NCBI GenBank assembly: GCA_018816805.1
Contig: JAHIVE010000015.1
Span: 95,104-138,803, forward strand
Direction of reading: 5' to 3'
From: Patescibacteria group bacterium
Lineage (GTDB): Bacteria > Patescibacteriota > Gracilibacteria > UBA1369 > 2-02-FULL-48-14
DNA: 43,700 nucleotides
In this document: in pieces, positions 1-6,724 of the stretch
Layout: every line of letters starts with the position of its first letter
Numbering within the stretch: position 1 is the first letter of the stretch
Made by a program: the position numbers and the translations under genes
The notes under the pieces: generated by a model
What the model was told of the DNA's origin: nothing
Seen by the model: the letters and a program-made list of their open reading frames with translations, nothing else
Databases searched by the model: none

Positions 1-1
1 G

Positions 2-1327
2 GACACCGGAATGGGGCTTGAACGTGTAACCGCAATTATGCAGGGCAAGGCAACTCATTTTGAGACGGAGCTTTTTGAACCGGTTATGGTGAAAATCAGG
101 GAGCTTGCTAGTCAAGAGGGCGAGGAGAGCGAGCGGATTGTTGCGGATCATTTGCGGGCGGCTGTTTTTATTATTGGTGACGAAATGTGCGTGACACCAT
201 CAAATTGTGACCAGGGGTATGTTTTGAGACGGCTGATTCGTCGGGCGATAAGGCATGGCAGGAAGCTTGGTATTAGAGGGAATTTTACGGATAAGTTGGC
301 GCGAATTTTTGTGGATATTTATGGGGATTATTACAGCGGTTTGTCCAAGAGCGAGGCGCGGATTTTAGAGATGCTGAAGAATGAGGAGGAGCAGTTTGGA
401 CGAGCGCTAACGAATGGGGAGGCGGAAATTCAGAAGGACATTGCCAGGGCTGCGGAGGCTTTGGATGTTTTGGCTAATGAAAGCCAAGTTGCGCGGCTTG
501 AGATGGCGCTAAATGCGGTGTCGCAGATTATGCAAAATCAGGATGCGCTGCAGATTTTTAATGGAAGTTTGAGGCCGGTTTTGGGTCGGCTTCGGTCGGA
601 ATTTAAGGCGGAAGCGGCCGGGAAAGATGTGTCGGAGGATGCGCTTTTGGACATTCGCAAAAAGGCTGAGGAACTGAAGGAACACAGGTTTACAGTGCGA
701 GGCGACAGGGCTTTTTATTATTTTGAAACACATGGATTTCCGCTTGAGATGACGCAGGAAATTTTGGAGGAAAGCGGGTTTAAAGTTGATTCGGAAGGGT
801 TTGATAAGGCTTTTCTTGAGCATCAGAAAAAGTCGCGGGCGGGGGCGGAGCAGAAGTTTTCCGGTGGGCTTGCGGATAATTCGGATGAGGTTAGAAAGCT
901 GCATACGGCAACGCATTTGATGCTGGAGGCTTTGAAGAGGGTTTTGGGTCGGCATGTTGAGCAGAAAGGCAGTAACATTACGGCGGAGAGGCTGAGGTTT
1001 GACTTTAATTATGATTCGCCGCTGACTCCCGAACAAATTGCGGAAGTTGAGAAGATTGTAAATGATGCGATCAAGGCGGATTATCCGGTGAGTTTTACGG
1101 AAATGACGGTTCTAGAGGCGCGGGAGAAAAAGGCGACGGGGGTTTTTGCGGATAAGTACGAGGGCGAGCTTTCCGGGAAGGTGAAAGTGTATTCAATTGA
1201 TGATTTTTCAAAGGAGATTTGTGGAGGGCCGCATGCTACGCACACCGGCGAATTGGGCAGTTTTAAGATTGTGAAAGAGCAGTCGAGTTCCGCGGGGGTG
1301 AGGAGGATTAAGGGGGTGCTAAGATAA
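2..1327 (+). CDS. alaS: alanyl-tRNA synthetase, 3' part (5' end outside window), lacking the C-terminal C-Ala region
   Basis: Charges tRNA-Ala with alanine and hydrolyses mischarged products. The frame is open to the window edge and begins with DTGMGLERV, the end of the class II catalytic core. The editing domain is visible: HTATH near residue 298 of the visible part and CGGPH near 404, giving the zinc-binding HxxxH and CxxxH motifs, then SSSAGVRRIKGVLR. The protein stops right there, so the DHHA1/C-Ala region of about 150 residues found in most bacterial enzymes is absent. About 85 extra, helical, charged residues (visible residues 145-232) sit between EEEQFGRAL and the FETHGFPLEMT motif, where most family members have a short linker. 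The sequence after the stop is AT-rich and does not continue the domain in any frame, so a frameshift is unlikely. Identity is certain; the effect of the missing domain is not. Confidence 0.95.
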   Translation, partial: DTGMGLERVTAIMQGKATHFETELFEPVMVKIRELASQEGEESERIVADHLRAAVFIIGDEMCVTPSNCDQGYVLRRLIRRAIRHGRKLGIRGNFTDKLARIFVDIYGDYYSGLSKSEARILEMLKNEEEQFGRALTNGEAEIQKDIARAAEALDVLANESQVARLEMALNAVSQIMQNQDALQIFNGSLRPVLGRLRSEFKAEAAGKDVSEDALLDIRKKAEELKEHRFTVRGDRAFYYFETHGFPLEMTQEILEESGFKVDSEGFDKAFLEHQKKSRAGAEQKFSGGLADNSDEVRKLHTATHLMLEALKRVLGRHVEQKGSNITAERLRFDFNYDSPLTPEQIAEVEKIVNDAIKADYPVSFTEMTVLEAREKKATGVFADKYEGELSGKVKVYSIDDFSKEICGGPHATHTGELGSFKIVKEQSSSAGVRRIKGVLR

Positions 1328-1345
1328 AAATGTTTTTCAAATAAT

Positions 1346-1498
1346 TTGGGTAAAAAACTGTCAAAATTGGAAAAATTTTTTAAGAGGAATAATATATTAT
1401 TTTCTCTATTAACTTTATTGATTGCTTGTTTAACTTTATTGATTCTTTTTCTCACCTATTTTTCAAATAATAGACATTTTAACATTGAACAAGGATAA
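1346..1498 (+). CDS. possible 50-residue single-pass membrane peptide (TTG start)
   Basis: A short open frame runs from a TTG at 1346 to TAA at 1496-1498, just ahead of the next gene. It predicts a lysine-rich N-terminus followed by one strongly hydrophobic stretch rich in Leu, Ile and Thr (about residues 19-38) and a short polar tail, which would fit a membrane anchor. There is no convincing ribosome-binding site and no ATG start, so it may be chance reading of AT-rich DNA. The TAA lies 3 nt before the downstream ATG, which would allow coupled translation. Confidence 0.25.
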   Translation: MGKKLSKLEKFFKRNNILFSLLTLLIACLTLLILFLTYFSNNRHFNIEQG

Positions 1499-1501
1499 AA
1501 A

Positions 1502-2062
1502 ATGTCTTTAGAGTGTTATGATCTAAAAGATGGCGATATTTCTTTTATAGAAAATTATCACATTGTTTTTGTTGTGGAATGTAAGGTGAAAAATTTAAGC
1601 AATAAAAGTGTTTCAATAGACGAAATATTTGGATTAAATTATCGAGGCGATTTCTTTAGTAGAAGTGATTTCTCGGTTGAGAATATAAAAGATGAACGGA
1701 TTAGGGAGATGTTTAACTTCGGTCCAATATATATTGGACCTGGAGAACAAAAGAATATACGCACTATAAGCGATATTGATTTTATTTTGCTTTTCCCTTT
1801 TCCTATTGAGGATAGTGAAGAAAAGGAAGCTGATTTTGCAAAATGCAATATCTCTCCTTACGGAGAAAGCACTGCGGGTTGGATAAATTCATGTTTTTAC
1901 GAAAATACTGGATATTTTTTTACAGATTTTCTAGCTTCATCATATTCAACATGGGATGGATTTGGGGTAGGAATTATTATGTCAAATGGAGTGCAAATTT
2001 CGGATAGAGTTGAGCATAGATATGGTTTTTGGACTTCGAATGAATTTTCAGATAATTTATAG
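1502..2062 (+). CDS. hypothetical protein, 186 aa, AT-rich accessory gene
   Basis: No family recognised. The ATG has an AAGGA ribosome-binding site at 1491-1495 with good spacing, which is rare in this window and supports both gene and start. No signal peptide or membrane span is evident. The N-terminal half alternates short hydrophobic and polar stretches (e.g. YHIVFVVECKVKNLSNKSV), as in a beta-sandwich. Aromatic residues are frequent, and the C-terminal part contains GFGVGIIMSNGV. Base composition is far more AT-rich than alaS upstream. A perfect 20-bp palindrome (1721-1740) lies inside the reading frame. It ends 2 nt before the ACT-domain gene, so the two are probably co-transcribed. Confidence 0.75.
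   Translation: MSLECYDLKDGDISFIENYHIVFVVECKVKNLSNKSVSIDEIFGLNYRGDFFSRSDFSVENIKDERIREMFNFGPIYIGPGEQKNIRTISDIDFILLFPFPIEDSEEKEADFAKCNISPYGESTAGWINSCFYENTGYFFTDFLASSYSTWDGFGVGIIMSNGVQISDRVEHRYGFWTSNEFSDNL
1721..1740. repeat. perfect 20-bp palindrome inside a coding region
   Basis: GGTCCAATAT followed directly by its reverse complement ATATTGGACC, with no spacer. It lies in the coding sequence of the 186-aa hypothetical protein (residues FGPIYIGPG). It could be a dimeric protein-binding site or a hairpin in the mRNA; nothing else in the sequence explains it. Confidence 0.6.
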
Positions 2063-2064
2063 TC

Positions 2065-2448
2065 ATGGAACTAGAAGAATATTTCAAAAAAGGTCGGGCG
2101 TATATTTGGAGGGAGACTTTTGCAATGGTGAAGGCGAAGAAGATTGATCAAGAGGCTTTTACCAATATTGTGGATAAGCATGAGATTACGGTGATAATTG
2201 ATGAAGAGAAATTGGACGAAGAAAATGTAATAGAAATTATGAGAGGGTGGAAAATTTTCACTTTGGATATTGCGTTCCCTCCAACTTTTTGTGGGGTGAC
2301 GGCTAGAATTGCAGATGCACTTGCAAAAGAAAATATTAGCATTATGCCGATTGCAGCTTTTACGAGGGATCATTTTGTGATTGCTGAAAAAAATATGGAG
2401 AGGGCCAAGGCGGTTTTTGAAGGTTTGGGGATAAGGGTGTCTGAATGA
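2065..2448 (+). CDS. ACT-domain protein, 127 aa (CASTOR/ACT_7-like)
   Basis: Small cytoplasmic protein likely to bind an amino acid or similar ligand. The second half shows the ACT fold pattern: LDIAFPPTFCGVTARIADAL (strand, loop, helix), then NISIMPIAAFTRDHFVIAEK and a final helix MERAKAVFEGLGI. This resembles the tandem-ACT CASTOR/ACT_7 group, stand-alone proteins distantly related to the aspartate-kinase regulatory domain. The N-terminal half (residues 1-65) would be the first, less conserved ACT unit. It follows the upstream gene after 2 nt and is followed by the repeat array that precedes the next gene. No catalytic domain is attached, so a regulatory or sensing role is inferred. Confidence 0.75.
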   Translation: MELEEYFKKGRAYIWRETFAMVKAKKIDQEAFTNIVDKHEITVIIDEEKLDEENVIEIMRGWKIFTLDIAFPPTFCGVTARIADALAKENISIMPIAAFTRDHFVIAEKNMERAKAVFEGLGIRVSE

Positions 2449-2457
2449 GATGAGAAC

Positions 2458-2533
2458 TTTACAAAGGACAATTGGATGGGTTTACAAAGAATTTTTTAGG
2501 GGTTTACAAAGAAACTGAAATGGGTTTACAATG
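2458..2533 (+). promoter_or_regulatory. four phased direct repeats (TTTACAAAG), probable operator array
   Basis: TTTACAAAG starts at 2458, 2481 and 2503, and TTTACAATG at 2525; the last three are preceded by GGG. The spacing is 23, 22 and 22 bp, about two helical turns, so all copies face the same side of the DNA. The array fills the gap between the ACT gene and the winged-helix gene at 2539. TTTACA also resembles a -35 box, so some copies may overlap the promoter. The likely reader is the DNA-binding domain of the downstream protein (inference). Confidence 0.65.
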
Positions 2534-2538
2534 GTTTT

Positions 2539-3555
2539 ATGAATAAAAGTGATAAGGTTAGAAAATTCATTTTCGATAACGTTAAAAAACATCCAAGGGA
2601 TATTGCGAATGTGTTGGCAGTAAAATTTAATTTCTCCAGGCAACGTGCGCATTATTATCTCTCAAAGGAGGTTTTAGAAGGGAGTTTAATTAAAACCGGA
2701 AGGACGAGATGGACTCAGTATTTTCTTGCAAATGGGAAATATATTGAATTTGTGGAAAATATTCAACCGGGCTTGGCTGAAGATAAAGTTTGGTCGAAAT
2801 ATGTAAAACCAATAATTCTGTCCTGTCCTGAAAATATATTTAGAATATGTGCATATGGATTTACGGAGATTTTCAATAATGCTATGGAGCACTCAGGTGG
2901 GACAACGATTTTCTCTGATGTTGAAATAAAAAATAATAAGATAATAATTACAATAATTGATAATGGGGTAGGGATATTTAATAAAATTCAAAAGGCTCTT
3001 AATTTGGATTCTGTAAAAGAGGCTATTTTGCACTTGTCAAAAGGGAAATTTACTACCGATCCATCAAATCATACCGGAGAGGGGATTTTTTTTACGTCCA
3101 GGATGTTTGATAAGTTTTCAATATTATCAAGTGATATGTTCTATACTTTTCAAGACGAAGATTGGTTTTTATCGCCTGAGAAAAATGAGAAGTTTGGACA
3201 AGGTACTCTTATAAAAATGGAAATATCATTGAAGTCAAAAAAGATTCCAAGGGAAATATTTAATCAATATACAGACCAAGAAATTGGTTTTGGTAAAACA
3301 ATAGTGGCAGTTTCGTTAAGTGCGGATCCGAATGATCCCCATGTATCCCGGTCGCAGGCAAAGCGTCTTATGATGGGTTTGGAGAAATTTAAAACGATAG
3401 TGTTGGATTTTAAAGGCGTTAGCTCAGTTGGACAGGCATTTGTTGATGAGGTTTTTAGGGTGTTTCAAAATGAACACCCCGACATTCTTATTCATTATAT
3501 AAATGCCAATGAAGATGTAGATGCAATGATTAAAAGAGGACTTGCAAGGTTTTAG
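2539..3555 (+). CDS. winged-helix / GHKL ATPase / STAS-like (DUF4325) regulator
   Basis: Three parts are visible in 338 aa. Residues 1-65 look like a winged helix-turn-helix (DIANVLAVKFNFSRQRAHYYL). Residues about 90-235 are a GHKL (histidine-kinase-like) ATPase: N-box FTEIFNNAMEHSGG (E110, N114), G1 box DNGVGI (D141) and G2 box HTGEGIFFTSRMF (H178). Residues 251-338 match the STAS-like domain DUF4325 (TIVLDFKGVSSVGQAFVDEVF). No phospho-acceptor histidine domain is seen, so it is closer to SpoIIAB/SpoIIAA-type partner switching fused into one chain than to a sensor kinase. The four phased repeats directly upstream suggest that it regulates itself. The start is ATG with no Shine-Dalgarno sequence. 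The gene is AT-rich, unlike the neighbouring glycan genes, which hints at transfer. Confidence 0.85.
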   Translation: MNKSDKVRKFIFDNVKKHPRDIANVLAVKFNFSRQRAHYYLSKEVLEGSLIKTGRTRWTQYFLANGKYIEFVENIQPGLAEDKVWSKYVKPIILSCPENIFRICAYGFTEIFNNAMEHSGGTTIFSDVEIKNNKIIITIIDNGVGIFNKIQKALNLDSVKEAILHLSKGKFTTDPSNHTGEGIFFTSRMFDKFSILSSDMFYTFQDEDWFLSPEKNEKFGQGTLIKMEISLKSKKIPREIFNQYTDQEIGFGKTIVAVSLSADPNDPHVSRSQAKRLMMGLEKFKTIVLDFKGVSSVGQAFVDEVFRVFQNEHPDILIHYINANEDVDAMIKRGLARF

Positions 3556-3571
3556 ATGATAAAATAATGGT

Positions 3572-3859
3572 ATGAACACCTCCCCTGCCCTGGAATCGCT
3601 ACAGAAGGAAATAGATGAGATTAAGGCTCGCAATAAGAAAGTGGAGGCGGATAAGGCGTGGGAGACGAGCATTGTGCGGAAGGTTTTGGTGATGGGGCTG
3701 ACTTACATTGTGATTGCGTCGTTTTTTGTGGTGGCTGATTTGGCGAAGCCTTTTGTGAATGCAATTGTGCCGTCTGCAGCTTTTTTGTTGTCGACTTTAA
3801 CTGTGCCGGTGGTGAAGAGGGTTTGGATTAATAAAAGGAAATTTAAGAGCCAATTCTAA
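3572..3859 (+). CDS. small membrane protein, 95 aa, coiled coil plus two membrane spans
   Basis: No named family recognised. Residues 6-32 are a charged heptad-like helix (LESLQKEIDEIKARNKKVEAD), then two hydrophobic spans (about 38-57 and 64-82) joined by a short loop, and a basic tail KRVWINKRKFK. This predicts an inner-membrane hairpin with both ends in the cytoplasm. It stands 16 nt after the GHKL gene, and GC content rises again here, marking the end of the AT-rich stretch. Confidence 0.75.
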   Translation: MNTSPALESLQKEIDEIKARNKKVEADKAWETSIVRKVLVMGLTYIVIASFFVVADLAKPFVNAIVPSAAFLLSTLTVPVVKRVWINKRKFKSQF

Positions 3860-3873
3860 TTTGTATTAGCGAC

Positions 3874-3888
3874 CCTTGCATTGCAAGG
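3874..3888. promoter_or_regulatory. palindromic operator overlapping the padR promoter
   Basis: CCTTGCA-T-TGCAAGG, perfect 7-bp arms. It covers the -35 box of a plausible promoter for the PadR gene: TTGCAT (3876-3881), 17 bp, TAACAT (3899-3904). A wider inverted pair, GACCCT (3871-3876) and AGGGTC (3905-3910), brackets the promoter. PadR proteins bind such sites as dimers and commonly repress themselves. The predicted transcript would start about 3 nt before the ATG at 3914, i.e. nearly leaderless. Confidence 0.6.
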
Positions 3889-3913
3889 TACTGTGTGATA
3901 ACATAGGGTCATT

Positions 3914-4258
3914 ATGGATTATTTGGAGAACATTCAGGCGCAGGTCAGGAAAGGGATTCTTGAATTCGCTATTTTAATAATAATTAAAGGTGGGGAAATT
4001 TACGCCAATGGGATTATAAAAAAATTGAAAAAAACAGATTTAATTGTTGTTGAGGGTACGCTATATCCGCTGCTGAGCAGATTAAAAAGGAATGAGCTGG
4101 TGGAATATGTTTGGAAAGAGTCTAAGAGTGGGCCGCCGCGAAAATATTATAAGCTGACAAAAAAAGGTGCTGAGTTTTTGGATGTTTTGGAGGAATCATG
4201 GGGTTCGCTTTATAAATCAATAAATTCTTTAATTAAAGATCATGAAAAAAGTAATTAA
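3914..4258 (+). CDS. PadR-family transcriptional regulator
   Basis: 114 aa, the size of a minimal PadR protein. The winged helix spans about residues 12-85, with the family pattern RKGILEFAILIIIKGGEIYANGI, then VVEGTLYPLLSRLKRNELVE, and the wing KSGPPRKYYKLTKKGAEFL. A C-terminal dimerisation helix follows. It overlaps the start of the PspC-domain gene by 17 bp, so the two are translated together. A perfect palindrome covers its own -35 region, suggesting self-repression. PadR next to a PspC-domain membrane protein is a recurring arrangement in several bacterial groups and implies an envelope-stress switch. Confidence 0.92.
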   Translation: MDYLENIQAQVRKGILEFAILIIIKGGEIYANGIIKKLKKTDLIVVEGTLYPLLSRLKRNELVEYVWKESKSGPPRKYYKLTKKGAEFLDVLEESWGSLYKSINSLIKDHEKSN

Positions 4259-5324
4259 TACAACAATTGGGCAAATTGTTTTTAATGTGGAAGATGATGC
4301 GTATGAGAAGCTTTCCAAATATTTAAATTCAATAAAAAAACATTTTGCAAAAGACAAGGATTGTGAGGAAATTTTGGAAGATATTGAGGTTAGCATTGCA
4401 GAAAAATTCCTGAAAAAACGGAAAAATGCGAATCTTGCGGTTTCACTGGAAGACGTTGAAAGTGTGATTTTGGAAATGGGGACAATTAAAGATTTTGATA
4501 AGGAAGATGAGGAAGATGAGGAGGAAAAAGAGAAGGGTGATGAGAAGAAACTTTATAGAAATCCTGATGATGTTATTATTGCGGGAGTCGCGTCCGGTCT
4601 TGCTGCGTATTTTGGAATAGAAACAGCGTTAGTGCGTTTGATTTTCTTTATTACTATCTTTTTTGGTGGGGCCGGAGTTGCCATTTATATTGTCTTGTGG
4701 CTGATATTACCTGTTGCAAAAACTTCTGCGGAAAAATTTGAAATGCGAGGAGAAACTGTGACTCTTCAGCATATTGAAAAAGCTGTAAAAGAGGGCGTTG
4801 ATCAGCTAAAAAAAAAGGATTATAGCGGATTGAATGGGTTTTTTAGGACTTTAGCTGGGTTAATGCTAATTATTTTACGCTTAATAGTCGTCGTTGTTGG
4901 CGGAGCTTTTGCTGTTGCTGGAATAGCCGGGATTTGTGTAATAAGTTTTGCTTTGGCTTGGACAATTGCCGGCGTTGGATTTACGGATTCAAATATATTA
5001 TTAAGTGATTTTGTGATGCTTGATGGTGTCTTGTATTGGATTTTTGTTGCGGCCCTTTATCTGGTCGTATTTATTCCTGTTGTTCTTGTGCTTCTGCTTG
5101 GACTCAGCATAATAAAAATGAAAAGTGAGGTTACAGCATTTAATTTGTTGAATCTAATTGTGATTTGGTTTATCTCTTTGGGATTTGCCGGTTCAATTGT
5201 TTTTCAAAATAGCGTGCTAATTGGGGAAAATGTGCTTGAAATTCGTGATGAAATAATTGCTTTGCATAAATGTGATGGCTGGGTTATTGGGGGTCAATGT
5301 TTTTCTGTTGGTGATTGGAAATAA
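4242..5324 (+). CDS. PspC-domain membrane protein
   Basis: 360 aa. Residues 1-85 form a soluble helical domain (VINTTIGQIVFNVEDDAYEKL and ILEDIEVSIAEKFL) often seen ahead of PspC domains, followed by an acidic linker (EEDEEEKEKGDEK). The PspC domain lies at about 100-160: LYRNPDDVIIAGVASGLAAY, then FGIETALVRLIFF and a membrane span ending in WLILPVAK. Three further hydrophobic stretches (about 200-240, 265-290, 300-325) give a polytopic protein. PspC domains sense or respond to envelope stress. The gene overlaps padR and ends just before a strong terminator. A role in membrane homeostasis is inferred from family and context. Confidence 0.88.
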   Translation: MKKVINTTIGQIVFNVEDDAYEKLSKYLNSIKKHFAKDKDCEEILEDIEVSIAEKFLKKRKNANLAVSLEDVESVILEMGTIKDFDKEDEEDEEEKEKGDEKKLYRNPDDVIIAGVASGLAAYFGIETALVRLIFFITIFFGGAGVAIYIVLWLILPVAKTSAEKFEMRGETVTLQHIEKAVKEGVDQLKKKDYSGLNGFFRTLAGLMLIILRLIVVVVGGAFAVAGIAGICVISFALAWTIAGVGFTDSNILLSDFVMLDGVLYWIFVAALYLVVFIPVVLVLLLGLSIIKMKSEVTAFNLLNLIVIWFISLGFAGSIVFQNSVLIGENVLEIRDEIIALHKCDGWVIGGQCFSVGDWK

Positions 5325-5359
5325 AAGAGAACCCCGGTCCACGCAGCCGAGGTTCTCTT
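5325..5359. terminator. bidirectional intrinsic terminator between convergent genes
   Basis: AAGAGAACC at 5325-5333 pairs with GGTTCTCTT at 5351-5359, with extra CCGG/CCGAGG pairing inside. It sits between the PspC gene (+) and the secreted repeat protein (minus), which converge here, so it can end both transcripts. Confidence 0.75.
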
Positions 5360-5374
5360 CTCAATAACCAAGAT

Positions 5375-6136
5375 TTAGTTTTGATTTGCTTGGCGGTCAG
5401 CTTCTATGTCCTGTTGAAGCTCTCTAAGGTTGTATCCATGATTTCGGATATATTCCTTAATGCTGCCATCTTCCGGGCGGATTTCATTCACAAGTTCTTC
5501 TGAAGTCATTCCAAGTTCTTCAGCAAGTTTATTGAAAACTTTGCGATCTTTCTTGGTAAATTCTTCCTTTTTATAATCTGACAAATCCAGGTTGTATTCT
5601 TCAGCTAAATCTTTAAGAGTTGTGCCGCTGTTTAGTTCTTCTCTAAGTTCGGCGTCGGTCATTCCCAACTCCATAGCAATTTTGTGATGGAAACGAATTT
5701 TTGCATCAACACGCCAGTAGTTGATACCGGTGGTCATTAATTCGTCAAAATCTACATTATGTTCATCAGCCAATTCTTGAACTGTTTTACCTGATTGAAG
5801 TTCAGATTTTAGTTCTTCAACAGTTATATTAAACTGATTTGCAAGATAGATTGCTGTCTGTTTTTTTGGTCGTAGATGTTTGTAGAATTCATCTAAATCT
5901 TCTTGTTCTACTCCATGTTCCAAGCCGATTTCATAGAGAGTTTTCCCTGATTGAAGTTCTGCAATGAGATCTTCAGTTTCCATTCCAAGGCCGTTAGCCA
6001 ACGCTTCAATGTGTGGCGTGTGAGGTACGGTTTTGTTAAACCCTACTGAATTTATGGCTTCGTCAGCTGAAGCAGCCGGTACGATAGCCAATGAAAGAGC
6101 TAAAGCTCCTGTTAAGAGTGATAACTTTATTTTCAT
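5375..6136 (-). CDS. secreted protein with four ~32-residue helical repeats
   Basis: 253 aa. The N-terminus is a classical signal peptide: KIK, then LSLLTGALALSLAIVPAASA, cleavage likely after ASA (residue 24). The mature part contains four related units, each read as a helix-turn-helix pair: LANGLGMETEDLIAELQSGK, LANQFNITVEELKSELQSGK, IAMELGMTDAELREELNSGT and LAEELGMTSEELVNEIRPED, each followed by a second short helix such as TVQELADEHNVD. The consensus is lA-elGmt-eEL--eL-sGkTl-elAeehnvd. Similar units occur in exported proteins of Gram-positive bacteria, but no function is assigned. No membrane anchor or sorting signal is present at the C-terminus, so it is probably released or periplasm-like. 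The palindrome GAACTTAAGTTC lies just upstream. Confidence 0.85.
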   Translation of the reverse strand: MKIKLSLLTGALALSLAIVPAASADEAINSVGFNKTVPHTPHIEALANGLGMETEDLIAELQSGKTLYEIGLEHGVEQEDLDEFYKHLRPKKQTAIYLANQFNITVEELKSELQSGKTVQELADEHNVDFDELMTTGINYWRVDAKIRFHHKIAMELGMTDAELREELNSGTTLKDLAEEYNLDLSDYKKEEFTKKDRKVFNKLAEELGMTSEELVNEIRPEDGSIKEYIRNHGYNLRELQQDIEADRQANQN

Positions 6137-6160
6137 CTTATATTTGAGTTAAAAAAATAT

Positions 6161-6172
6161 GAACTTAAGTTC
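6161..6172. promoter_or_regulatory. 12-bp palindrome upstream of the secreted repeat protein
   Basis: GAACTTAAGTTC is a perfect palindrome 25 bp before the minus-strand start at 6136. A pair of GTTACAA repeats lies slightly further up (about 6190-6210). It could be an operator for this gene; no clear -10/-35 pair could be fixed around it. Confidence 0.35.
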
Positions 6173-6219
6173 GCTTAATAAAACAAAGAGGGTTACAAAA
6201 AGTTACAATTTTTCTATGT

Positions 6220-6247
6220 TTGCCCTGTGTCAGGAAAAATGTAGAAT
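6220..6247 (+). promoter_or_regulatory. promoter of the CYTH/methyltransferase gene pair
   Basis: TTGCCC (6220-6225), 16 bp, TAGAAT (6242-6247). The expected start of transcription is about 12 nt before the ATG at 6266, and that short leader has no Shine-Dalgarno sequence. Confidence 0.5.
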
Positions 6248-6265
6248 TAGTTCACAATAAAAAAA

Positions 6266-6724
6266 ATGGCCGGAGAACTCAAAATTTGGATTCGGGACCG
6301 GGAAGCGGCGGGGGCGCAGCTGGTTGAGCGTGGGGCGCGGTTTTTGAGGGAGGAGAAAGTTGTGGACACGTATTTTAAGCAGCCGGTGGGGGAAGTTTTG
6401 AAGATGAATGAGGGGCCGGCGGGGGGCCGGCTTATTAAACTTAGGGCGAAGGATGGTGGGTTTGAGTTGGTGAGCAGTGAGGAGGTTGATAAAGATGTGA
6501 AGGATGATTTGGAGGGGGTTTTTGGGGTTCAGACTGTTTTGAAAAAACGGATTCGGTTTTTTGAGTTTGAGGGGTATAAGGTGAGCATTAATTTGATTGA
6601 GGATGTGGGGGATTTTTTGATTGTGGAGGGGGAAAATGTGACGCCGGAGGTGATAACGGAGAGGCTGGGGTTTGAGGATCCGGAATATGTTAGGGTTTCT
6701 TTTGATAAACTTAAAAAATCATGA
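6266..6724 (+). CDS. CYTH-domain protein (triphosphate-binding tunnel fold)
   Basis: 152 aa, near the minimal size for the family. CYTH proteins bind triphosphate compounds in a beta-tunnel (class IV adenylate cyclase, thiamine triphosphatase, inorganic triphosphatase). Visible are alternating charged strands: VVDTYFKQP (cf. the DxYf motif), GGRLIKLRAKDGGFELV (basic LRxK strand), VLKKRIRFFEFEGYKVSINL and DFLIVEGE with an acidic end. The usual N-terminal ExExK motif is weak (ELKIWIRD), so substrate and catalysis are uncertain. The last base pairs overlap the next gene (ATGA), so both are co-translated. Confidence 0.75.
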   Translation: MAGELKIWIRDREAAGAQLVERGARFLREEKVVDTYFKQPVGEVLKMNEGPAGGRLIKLRAKDGGFELVSSEEVDKDVKDDLEGVFGVQTVLKKRIRFFEFEGYKVSINLIEDVGDFLIVEGENVTPEVITERLGFEDPEYVRVSFDKLKKS

